DNA from: Allium sativum | Taxonomy: Eukaryota; Streptophyta; Magnoliopsida; Asparagales; Amaryllidaceae | DNA: 64,000 bases | Assembly: GCA_030737875.1 (NCBI GenBank) | Contig: CM060915.1 | Span: 627,318,786-627,382,785, forward strand | Direction of reading: 5' to 3' | Shown here: positions 1 to 9,714 of the stretch, in pieces | Layout of the letters: each line of letters begins with the position of its first letter | Numbering within the stretch: the stretch's first letter is position 1 | Position numbers and translations under genes: made by a program | The notes under the pieces: model-generated | The model's database searches: none | What the model was told of the DNA's origin: nothing | What the model saw: the letters and a program-made list of their open reading frames with translations, nothing else

Positions 1-1111
1 ACTTGTAGATCTCACTTAGTTCTTTAAAATTTGCTTATAATCACTAGCTAATTCGCAATAGGTTTGAAGAAACTAAAGCTCCAAATTCCGAAAATTTGAA
101 CCCTAGAAAAGCCCTGGCGGCGGCTTGAACGGATAGTGGAGGATTAGGTTTTCTTTTGACCGGTCAAATGAGTATTTATAAGGGTATATTTTATTATTTA
201 ATTCAATTTGATTTTTAAAAGGTGAATTTCCTATTCGAACTCCAAACGAATCCCAATGACTGTCGCCGCTAGCTAAATACCCCCATTCCGAACATAATGG
301 GATATGTTTCGTAAGCCAATTCTGATGTTTTGATCAGTTTTCATCAAAATTAAAATATAAATCACTATATATTGAATTTAAACGTACATTTTAATTTATC
401 GTGGCCACATACTGACACTAAAAATTCCAGAAAAATAAATCTATCAATGTTTTAATGATACGGTCCCAACAAAACTAGTTTGGTTGAATTCTGAGACCGT
501 TTGAAAAATGGCCATTTTCTGGTCGATCGAAATTGACTGAAGCTGTTAAAAAACGTTTTCTTTTGCCATGCTCACATATTGATTTCAGAAATTATGGAAA
601 TTTGAATCTATCAATAATCCGACTTTCCGGTTCCAACAAAAGTGGTTTCGTCAAAAACAGAGGTCGTTTGCAAAATAGCTATTTTAAGGGCTTATATATA
701 TATATATATTAAAATATATATAAATTACACCGCGACTTTTCTGAATCTTAAACTGGACGTAATTTTCAATTTACAAAATGAAATTTTAGTTTCTTACATC
801 CGCTAGAAAGATATAGTTAAACAGATTCAAATATTTCTTGTTTCGTCCAATTCTGACTTAAAACGAATTCTGTATATTCATTTGAAATTCGAAATCGAAT
901 TTTCAAACTACCATGCCATTTTCGATTCCTTTTATAATTAAAAATAAATATTTATATTCTAACGACGATCTATATAAATATATACTTCTAATTCTATTCA
1001 AAATAAATTTCTCCTCGTTAATATTTAAAATGATTCATTTTAAATATTCAAAATTCACTAAAATTGCCAAAATAAAAATTTTAAATTGGCTCAGATTTCT
1101 GGGTTATTACA
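1..1111 (-). mobile_element. Truncated, diverged copy of the giant LTR (U3 end), cut by the window edge
   Basis: On the minus strand an LTR starts at 1111 with TGTAATAACCCAGAAATC and runs off the left edge. It aligns by eye with the ends of the two giant LTRs at 15600-16483 and 23470-24357: the CCCCCATTCCGAACA block (about 279), the CTCACATATTGATT block (about 570) and the AAAATTGCCAAAATAAAAAT block near the end all recur in the same order. It is clearly more diverged than those two are from each other. Nothing in it looks coding. Confidence 0.8.
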
Positions 1112-1251
1112 TACAATATCACATTGATTATGGTTGTTTTATAGATGTATAAATAAATAACTTGAATATATAACATGTTTGTTAAAGCATGTTGTGTTTT
1201 TCTACCCTTCATAAAGATTTCGGGACGAAATTTCTTTTAAGGAGGAAAGAA
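1112..1251 (+). other. 3' internal remnant of an LTR element ending in a polypurine tract
   Basis: This 140-bp stretch ends with CGGGACGAAATTTC, a T-run and the purine tract AAGGAGGAAAGAA directly before an LTR start (TGTATCATCCCG at 1252). The same GGGACGAAA-purine-TG arrangement precedes the LTRs at 63947 (plus strand) and 16483 (minus strand). It is therefore the 3' end of the internal region of a plus-strand element. The rest of that element has been replaced by the giant LTR remnant to its left. Confidence 0.65.
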
Positions 1252-2560
1252 TGTATCATCCCGTTAAATACACCCTAAATAGATGTAGATATTTAAATTA
1301 ATAAAATAATAAAGGCTAAAATTTTGAATATTTAATAACAAGAAATTTAGCCATAAAAACATTGCCATTGTATTCATAGCGAGATTCAAGCCCGTTTTCA
1401 TGTTTCATTTATCGAAAACAAGTTCATATGAAAAAGATACATATATTAAAAGTTGGACAATAAAATATTATATACAAGACTTGAAATTAAAATTATGAGC
1501 TTAAATTTGGAATAAAATAAATGTGAATGGCATAACAGAATATTCCATTTTCAAATTCTAAGTTTTTTGTGTGTGTTTATATATATATATATAAGCATGC
1601 AAGAGGGGACAACATTTCAAAAGAAATGAAAGAATTGAATGAAATTTATTAATGATTAGTAATAAAAAAACGTGCAAGTGAATTAAATTCATTGAGCCCT
1701 ATCCTTAAGGAGGGTCGACCACCTCCCCCTTAAGAGGGTCGACTTAAGGGTCAACCGCCCTCCTAGAGAGGGTGTCAACCGCCTAGAGGAGATGGGGGTG
1801 GCGACGGCGAGATTAGGTTTTCTTATGTGGTTCGTTGATTCAGACGGTCCAGATTTAATAACTTAAATCCAACGTTTTTACACATTTCAAAAATTTTCAA
1901 TAGACCCTCAGCCTTCTCTTTAAATCTGACATCTCCTCTAGGCTCCGCCTCCATTCTATTTAGAATTTCTAGAACTTGATTTATATGTGTATATGATTCT
2001 AATTTGATTTATATACATATATAATCATTTAGTGGATGGAATTGGAGTACATATTTTCGAGTCTGTAGCCTAGAGTTGGGCCATTGGCATATTTTTGTTC
2101 TTTTCTTGTTATTGTAATGCGAGTAGGAATTCTTTCAAATTTGTCTATTTTTCTGTAATTGATAGCATAAATTTTGGTTGATTATGTCTATAAGGATTTG
2201 TGATTTTCATGAAAAGAAAAAATATATAAATCCCCTAAAACTATAATAAATTGGAGATCCCAATCTAGTCATTTATTTGGGTTTTGATTATCGACGTAAT
2301 TAAAAAATGAAAATTTTATTATTTTGGTATGTATGCAACTAGTTTGTTTTACTTTCTTTTATTTTTATTGAATTCAAATTAACACAAAAAACATGGATTT
2401 GGGTACTATAATTTATATATGTTTAAAACTCTATTTTTATATTAAAAAAGGATGGTTTAGGTGTAATAAATCACATGAGACCAAAATCTCTGTTTTTGCA
2501 TAAATATCACAAATGGAAAGTAGAGCAGTATCAGAAGGAATATACATATAATACTATTAT
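1252..2560 (+). mobile_element. LTR copy A, first part (interrupted)
   Basis: The LTR begins TGTATCATCCCGTTAAATAC just after a polypurine tract. It aligns with LTR B at 7211 throughout: a CATTGTATTC.T.G.GAGATTC block near 1370, an AAGAGGGGACAA block near 1600, the repeated CCTCCCTTAAGAGGG / GTCGAC tract at 1690-1780, and the GCAGTA.CA.AAGG..TATACATAT end near 2525. It breaks at 2560, where a chromovirus fragment is inserted, and resumes near 6771. Confidence 0.65.
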
Positions 2561-2855
2561 TGTAACGACCCGGAAAATCTGAACCAATTTAAAATTTTTA
2601 AATTGGCTATTTTAGTTGATTTTAAATATTTAAAATAAATATTTTAAATAATAATGATGAAAAGTAAGTTTGAATCGACATTTGAAACGAATATAATTAA
2701 TTCTAATTATAAACAAGGCCTGAAATGGCGCAGTAGTTTCAAAATTTGAATTCAATCTTTGACTGATTGTACCGGGTGCAAAACAAAACGGATTTGAGTG
2801 AAACCAAAAATATTTAAATCTGTTAGTGGATACCTTTCAACGAATCTGAAAAATC
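2561..2855 (+). mobile_element. 5' end of a giant-family LTR fused to pol
   Basis: The sequence begins TGTAACGACCCGGAAAATCT and follows the first roughly 300 bp of the giant LTR read on the minus strand from 24357. Shared landmarks include the ACCGGGTGCAAAACAA block (about 2770), GTGAAACCAAAAA and CTTTC.AACGAATC.GAAAAAT. It then passes without an internal leader, primer site or gag into a protease coding frame near 2856. It is what remains of the 5' LTR of the pol-bearing element. Confidence 0.75.
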
Positions 2856-4577
2856 GAAGCTTCATTGCAAAGAATGTGGTGAAGAAACTGGATTTGAATT
2901 TGAAGAAGCTCAAAGAACCAATGACTGTCCATAATCCGGTTGGGGGTTCCCATGATCTCAGCTGGGTGTGTGGAGTGTCGGTTTCTTTTTCTCGTTATCG
3001 GTTCCCTACCATCGCGGTTGTCATGAATTTTACAGAATTTGATCTTATCCTGGGGTTAGACTGGTTGACCAAATATGAAGCTGAGGTTAAATGCGCCGAC
3101 AGAGTCGTAAAGGCGAAGATTAAATCAGGTGATTATATAACCATTCCCTGTGAAGGTCAGAATTCCAATAGAAAAGACTTCTGGGCAGCTTTGGATGTTT
3201 CTCCTACTCAAATAGAAAATACCCCTGAAGTCACAGAGAATATTCCCGACCTCGTAAAATATATTCATGTCGTCAAGCATTATGCGGATGTGTTTGAAGA
3301 AGTTGTTCGCTTACCTCCGCAGAGAGAAATAGATTTCAAGATCGCTTTGATTCCGAATGCAAGGCCGGTAGTTCATGCTATTTGAAGAATGTCCTTGAAA
3401 GAGAAAGAGGAATTAGACAATCAAACACGACAGCTCGTATGGAAGGGTCTGATCAGGCCTAGTTTCTCCGATTGGGGAGCAGCAGTGGTGTTTGTGCCAA
3501 AAATATGACGGTACTCTACGACTATGCATGGATTATCCTGATTTGAACAAGCAGACAATAAAGAATAAATATCCATTGCCGCGAATTGATGATTTATTGG
3601 ATCGTCTGAATGGAGCACAAGTGTTTTCAAGGATGGACCTAGCTACAGGCTTCCATCAGCTTCGAAATGCCGAAGAGTGTGTTCCTATGACAGCATTCAG
3701 AGGTCCAGACTTATTCTATGAGTGGTTAGTAATGCCATTCGGCTTATGTAACGCTCCAGCATACTTCATCGATTTGATGAATAGAGTGTTCAGAGGGGTC
3801 CTGAATAAGTTTGTTCTAGTTTTTATTGACGATATTCTAATCTTCTCTAAATCAAAAGCCGAACATGAAAAGCATTTGGAACAAGTTCTGGAAATTCTCA
3901 GAAGGAATGTATTGAAAGCCAAACTGTCCAAATGTATATTCTGGCAATATGAAGTGAAATTTCTTGGCCACGTAGTATCGAAAGAAGGAATTGCTGTGGA
4001 TCCAAGTAAAATCACAGCTATTCAAAACTGGAAGCAGCCTAGTACTCCTACAGAGGTTCGCAGTTTTTTTGGATTGGCTAGTTATTACCGGAAGTTCGTT
4101 AAAAACTTTTCGAAGATATCTGGTCACTTAACGAAGCTTACAATGAAGCACTCAAAATTCAAATGGACTCCAGAATGTGAGGAGGCTTTTGAAGAGCTAA
4201 AGTTAAGATTAACGACTGCTCCAGTGTTAACCATTATCGACGGCAATCAGGATTTAAAAGTCTGGACAGATGCCTCTAGAGAAGGCCTGGGTGCAGTACT
4301 AATGCAAAGAGGTCAAGTGATCGCTTATGCTAGCCGTCAGCTGAAGCCGCACGAGAAAAACTACGTCACTCATGATCTTGAGTTGTTGGCTATAGTATTT
4401 GCTTTGAAAATCTGGAGACATTATCTTCTGGGTGAGAGATTTGAACTGTTTACAGATCACCGGTCGTTAAAGTATCTGTTCACCCAGAAAGACTTGAATC
4501 TAAGGTAGCAACGTTGGCTGGAGTTCCTGGCGGCATACGATTTTGAGATTCTATACACTCCAGGGAAAGCCAATGTC
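2856..4577 (+). pseudogene. Chromovirus pol pseudogene: protease end, reverse transcriptase, RNase H
   Basis: This is a decayed Ty3/gypsy polyprotein. After the LTR junction the frame reads the back half of the retropepsin domain (KNVVKKLDLN, then LILGLDWLTKY). The DTGA active site is missing. An in-frame TGA lies at 3383, and a frameshift near 3500 leads into the RT frame at 3492. RT motifs are present: [23 protein letters not shown] and the catalytic FIDD (residues 111-114 of the 338-residue open stretch). RNase H has WTDAS with its Asp at residue 260, and [14 protein letters not shown] at 4506 stands where relatives have Gln. The methionine at 2798 that would open this frame lies in LTR sequence and is not a real start. 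It was once a replication polyprotein and cannot be translated now. Confidence 0.9.
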
Positions 4578-5570
4578 GTGGCCGATGCGTTAAGCCGAAA
4601 GAATGTAATGATCGCCAGCTTTATTATTACGACTTCCTTGATTGACAAAATATCTATTCTTCAGAAGGAGGATAACTTTATAAAGGATATGATCAAAAGG
4701 ATTCAAAAAGGCGAACCCTCGTGTTTTCAAATAGATAACGATGGGACCCTGAGATTGAAAGGAAGGATTTGTGTTCCCGACATCCCAGAGTTAAAAAGGG
4801 AAGTGTTAGACGAGTGTCACAAATCCAAGCTGAGTATCTATCCCGGTGTGGCCAAAATGTATAATGATCTCAAGCGAACATTCTGGTGGAAGGCTATGAA
4901 AAGAGACGCTTCAATATATGTTAGCTGATGCCCTACCTGCCAGCTAGTCAAAAGTGACCAACAGAAACTAGCTGGATTGTTGTAACCGCTGGACGTTCCA
5001 GGTTGGAAGTGGGAACATATTTCCATGGACTTCTTTGATGGTTTGCCCAGAACCAGAAAAAGGAATGACAGTATTTGGGTGATCGTAGATCGCTTCACGA
5101 AGACCGCCCATTTCATACCTGTCAGATCAAACAGAACTGCTCAGAGTCTGGCGCAGATATATTTCAAGGAAATTGTTAGACTACACGGAGTGCCGACCAG
5201 TATAGTTAGTGATAGAGATCCAATATTCACTAGAAAATTCTGGGAGGCATTTCAAGTCGAGCTGGGAACGAAGCTGAACTTGAGCACCGCTTATCATCCT
5301 CAGACAGATGGTCAGACTGAGAGGGTGAATCGTATTTTAGAAGATTTATTGCGGGCTTGTGTTCTAGATTTCGGTGGATCATGGGAAGACCATTTACATT
5401 TGGTTGAATTCTCATATAACAACAGCTACCAGACGAGCCTGACAACGTCACCATTCGAAGCATTGTATGGTAGACCGTGCCGATCCCCTGCTTGTTGGGT
5501 CGAACCTGGTAATAGACTTGTGTTGGGGCCAGATATGATCCGAGAAGCTGCCGACAAAGTCGATTTTTAA
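4578..5570 (+). pseudogene. Chromovirus pol pseudogene: integrase
   Basis: The frame continues from RNase H. The zinc-binding HHCC module is visible (H..KLSIYPG, then CPTC) but is split by a TGA at 4926, followed by a TAA near 4981. The catalytic core is open from 5025 to 5570, with the three acidic residues in place: Asp 2 (MDFFDGLP), Asp 63 (SDRDP) and Glu 99 (QTDGQTER). The 35-residue gap between the last two is the family's D35E spacing. The frame ends by a one-base shift inside a T-run near 5568 and continues in another frame. Confidence 0.9.
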
Positions 5571-6082
5571 AGAGACGATTACTCACTGCTCAAAGCCGCC
5601 AGAAAAGCTATGCCGATAAGAGAAGGAGAGATATATCGTTTGCTGTTGGCGACTATGTATATTTGAAAGTATCGCCGATGAGAGGAGTTATCAGGTTTGG
5701 TAAAACAGGGAAATTGGCGCCCAAATTCATTGGTCCATTTCCTATTCTTAAACGGATTGGAACTCTCGCTTATAGGGTTAAATTTCCTGATTGGTTGCCG
5801 GGAGTGCACGAAGTATTTCATATATCTCAACTTCGAAAGCACGTTCATGATCCAGACTTGATCGTGGAAGAAGCAGCTCAACAGGATATTGAAATTACCC
5901 CAGGATTGGCTATGAGAAGAGAGCCGCTAAAGATCATCGGCAAAGAAACCAAAGAGCTGAGGAACAAGAAGGTTCACTTAGTCAAAGTACAATGGAGTGG
6001 AGATTCGCGAGATTGTACTTGGGAAACTGAGGAGAGCATTCAGAAAGCCTATCCTAAGTGTCGAGTAGACATCTCCGATTGA
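5571..6082 (+). pseudogene. Chromovirus pol pseudogene: GPY/F module and chromodomain-like tail
   Basis: After the frameshift the frame resumes with the integrase C-terminal region ([39 protein letters not shown]). It ends in a chromodomain-like tail at about 5960-6082 (KVHLVKVQWSG, then CTWETEESI), with stop TGA at 6080-6082. Chromodomains at this position define the chromoviruses and are thought to steer insertion into heterochromatin. The motif order and spacing look most like the Tekay/Del branch, but I could not build a tree. Confidence 0.85.
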
Positions 6083-6770
6083 CTCCGGTGCAAGGTACAT
6101 TTACCATACTTTGCATTACCAATTAGTTCTCTACTCTATTGTTATTTTCTTTCCATGGATGTGCACTTTTAATTCTATAGTCTGAATGATTTTAAAAGAG
6201 TACAGAAATTGATTAGTATATTTTTGGAAAGTTAAAAACAATTAGATGGTTGTTTATGTTGTCTAGTAGATTTGATTAATTAAATTATTAAAACGATAGT
6301 TAATTTAATCAATAATAGAATGAATGGTAGAATTTATTTGATTAAATCACACATTGAACTGATTTAAAATAAATAGAAATATATACATGTGCATATATAT
6401 GCTTGAACAGGTAAATGGATAGCTGTTGAGTAAAGAAATTATTTGCGTGCCCAACAAATAGGTAAACCTTAATGAGTTGGATGCGAAATTTTATCATATC
6501 AACTCCTGTGAATGCCATTGGATGCGGAGTGCTGGTTGTTCTGTATGTAATAATAAACTTCGCCATAGGATAGTAACAATTAATTTTGAATTACATTACA
6601 TGGCATACTTCTAGAAGATAGGCATACTTCATCATATACCACATAAGCATTTGGAGCTTGTGTGACGAGGTGGAAGATTTACCATACGAGCGAGAGGCTT
6701 GTATGGCGATGACTATATATTACAGGTTGAACTGATGACTGAAATGGACCATATAAATTGTAACTATCGT
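6083..6770 (+). other. Post-pol internal region of the pol-bearing fragment
   Basis: No gene is present. At 6449-6465 lies GCCCAACAAATAGGTAAA, followed by a GGTTGTTCTGTATG segment near 6533. Both recur in the same order after 63650 in the right-hand giant-LTR element, and the first recurs near 16800-16820 on the minus strand in the left-hand one. A clear polypurine tract and 3' LTR are not visible, so the 3' end is lost. The return to LTR A near 6771 is approximate. Confidence 0.6.
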
Positions 6771-7210
6771 TCACCATGTCCCTTTTATTTATTGAAATAT
6801 TCTTAAAAACTAGGTTATAGGTTATTTTATTTTATTGTGTTATGTTTATTTCTCTATTATTGCTTCGGATTTGAAATAAAGAATTATATATTATGTTGTG
6901 TAATTTGGGAAATATTACTTGTATATCTTAATTAGAAGTTAGCATTGACATTTCAACGTTTAGTGCATTTTCTTTACTCACCCCATCAATCGCGCCTTTA
7001 TTTATATTTATTAAATAGCATAATTTACGTGTCATAAATGCGTATTAAATGCATTAAATTAGGAACTCATATCAGGTACCCCCATTAGGAAAATTTCTTA
7101 TGTTGTGTGTGTATTAATGGCATTTTTAAATATTACATGACATGTGTACACGAGCTTAACCCCTACTTGTAGTAGAAGTGTGCTTAGAACCGATCGACAA
7201 ATCACAGCTA
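6771..7210 (+). mobile_element. LTR copy A, second part
   Basis: It aligns with 8580-9410 of LTR B on both sides of the fold-back element there. Shared landmarks are the GACATTTCAACGTTTAG.GCATTT block (about 6950), GCGTA.TAAATGCATTAAATTA (about 7040) and TTAACCCCTACTT.TAGTAGAAG (about 7160). It stops at 7210, exactly where the next LTR copy begins. The join to the inserted chromovirus fragment is not sharp. Confidence 0.6.
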
Positions 7211-9519
7211 TGTAACACCCGTAAAATGCACTCTAAATAAACATAGATAGTTAAATTAAGAATAAACAATAATAAATTAATAAAATATTAATGAGCTGAA
7301 AATTAGAATTTTGGAAAATTAAGAATTTGGCTATGAAAATATTATCATTGTATTCGTGGTGAGATTCTAGTCCGTTATCTTATTTGTCAAACACGGAGTC
7401 CGTATGGAAAAGTTATTAATAAAATATGTTATATAGAAATTGTATACACACAACATTTGAAATTCAAACTAAAAGAATATAAAATTAGAATAAAATAACA
7501 TACTTTTAGCATAATAGAATATTTCTTAAGAATTCAAAATTATGTGTATATATAAGTAAGTAAGAGGGGACAAGAAAAAAGAAATAATGGAAAGAATCAA
7601 TCAACATAATTCACGTATTAATTAAAATATAAAATAAGGGAAATAAATCTTCCCACACCCATAACATGAAAGGGGTCAACTGCCCTCCCTTAAGAGGGAT
7701 TAACCTATAGATCGACTGCCCTCCTAGTCAAGGGGAGGGAATGGGCTTGTTTTTTTATTAATTTTTTCTAGAAAGGACTGTCCAAATTTTATATAACTAA
7801 TCCTATGGTCCATACACACTCTAACAACTATAAATAAATCCTCATCCTTATCCTCTTCCCTAAACCCTACATCCATTCTCTTTTACGCCTCCTCTCTACT
7901 TCTCCCCCGTTATTCTAACTTCAGAAATTTGACAGGTTATGACTCTTCTTCTTCCTTAACCTATTTCTTTACCTTTCTAATCTATTTTCTTAAAGTAGTC
8001 TGGAATTAAAATATATACGTATAAGATTTCAATCAAATTTTTATATGTATATATTATATTATATTAATATTATAAGGAAGTACAGAAAATGGTAATCGCG
8101 AGTAAACCATCCAGAAACTGATTCTACATAGCATCTTTGTCCCTCTCCGTGTGTTATTGTAAGTGGTAATTATATAAGTTTACTATTTTCTATAACTTAA
8201 TAGGGTAAATTTGGATTGTTATGCCTAAAGAGGTTTAGATTTTTGTGAAATTAAAATATAAAATAATCCTATAAATCTCTTATAATTTATAGAAATGATC
8301 AATCATTGATGTATATTGGGTTTGTTTATGAATATAATAAAAGTTAGACTTTGGGATGTTGTATAGTTTTGATATATCACTTTCTTGTAAATTTTAAATC
8401 TCATACGTGTGCAAAATCATAAGATTTGGGTGTTTATAATTTAAATAAGTTTAAGCATCTATTTTTAAATAGATAGCTTGAATGTATTATAATACAAGTC
8501 ACCAAAGTTTTATGTTTTTGTATAACATCATATGAAGATTGAAGCAGTACCAAAAAGGGATTATACATATATTTGGCGTATTACACCTTGTTTTCCTTTT
8601 AGTACTAAAGTAATCTCTTAAACCTAGTTTACAAGTTATTCTGTATATGTTTGTTATTTCCCTGTTATTGACTCAATGTGAATATATATATACATATACA
8701 TATGTATATATATAGGAGCATTCCAGGGCACCCCTGTTTTGCAACACCCCAACCATACCGTGAGCTACACTAATCCAAATCCAATAAGATATTATAGATG
8801 TTCAATCCACATATATATTATTATCTATCCAAAAATTTAGCTCATTCTGACATTCGTAACATTTTCGAATATTAACTCAATTATTCACCGTTCAGGCATT
8901 TATTCGAACCATTAAATTTAAACATCAAATATATTATTCTACAAATGTCAGAACTAGCTCAAATTTTGGATAGATGATAATATATATGTGGATTGAGCAT
9001 ATACAAAATCTTGTTGTATTTTGATTTGTGTAGCTCACGGTAGGGTAGGGGTGCTGTAAAATAGGAATGCTCTGTAATGCTCCTTATATATGTATATATA
9101 TATAATGGTTATATTGACAAAGTTAGAGAAATAAACTTGTAAACCTTAATTGTGATGTTAAGATTGATATTTCAACGTTTAGGACATTTCTTTATGTGCG
9201 CTTTAACTACGTTCTATTTATTACTATTTATAGCGTAATTAACATATTATTAATGCGTACTAAATGCATTAAATTACGAATTCGAATTTAAAAAGTCCCC
9301 AAAATGAAATTTGTATGCATTTTAGTATTAAAGGCTATTAATTAATATTAATGACACATAGACATGAGGTTAACCCCTACTTATAGTAGAAGCCTGCCCT
9401 GAACAGACCGACACATCTAATATCTACAAGGAAGTCGGATTAATGTGAGAGGTCTAAGTGCCATGGGCCATTATAATTACTACGCAAAAACGCGAGGTTA
9501 AGCCAACATGTATTAGAAA
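7211..9519 (+). mobile_element. LTR copy B
   Basis: It begins TGTAACACCCGTAAAATGCA and parallels LTR A over its whole length, with a fold-back MITE (8715-9083) inserted. Near 9383 it carries GAAGCCTGCCCTGAACAG followed by AGTCGGATTAATGTGAGAGG. A related block is found at 28126 and, on the minus strand, in the solo LTR at 55451-55640. It ends where LTR C starts (TGTAACACCCTAC at 9520). No primer site or coding region separates A, B and C. Confidence 0.6.
8715..9083. mobile_element. Fold-back MITE, 369 bp, long terminal inverted repeats
   Basis: The left arm (8715 to about 8850) begins GGAGCATTCCAGGGCACCCC. The right arm (about 8945-9083) is its reverse complement with scattered changes and a short insertion near its outer end. 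Shared inner blocks include ACCGTGAGCTACAC, CAATCCACATATATATTAT and CTATCCAAAA. The arms are about 135-140 bp with an AT-rich loop of about 95 bp. It lies in a TATATA tract, so the target duplication (probably TA) cannot be read. No coding capacity. Confidence 0.8.
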
Positions 9520-9714
9520 TGTAACACCCTACATTTTTAATTAAATAATAAAATAAAAAACTTGAAGAGTTTTTAGAAATTGGTCGCGGAATTAGCGTTA
9601 TTATGTCCATGACAATTTTCTGATTAATTTAGACCTACAAAAAGCGGATTTAAAATGAAAAAGTTATCTTTAAATGAAGTATTAGAACAAATGTGAAAAA
9701 GAAGATATAAGAAC
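9520..9714 (+). mobile_element. LTR copy C, first part, cut by the giant-LTR element
   Basis: It starts TGTAACACCCTACATTTT after AACATGTATTAGAAA. It has the same start as LTR B but more diverged. It ends with GATATAAGAAC, where the giant-LTR element begins. The sequence ATATAAGAAG picks up again at 24358. Confidence 0.5.

Noticed and set aside
2798..2865. Methionine start for the protease frame
   Set aside because: These bases are LTR sequence, shared with the giant LTRs; the frame is open across the junction by chance.
7211..9519. A complete element made of LTRs A and B
   Set aside because: There is no primer site, internal region or polypurine tract between them; they abut directly.
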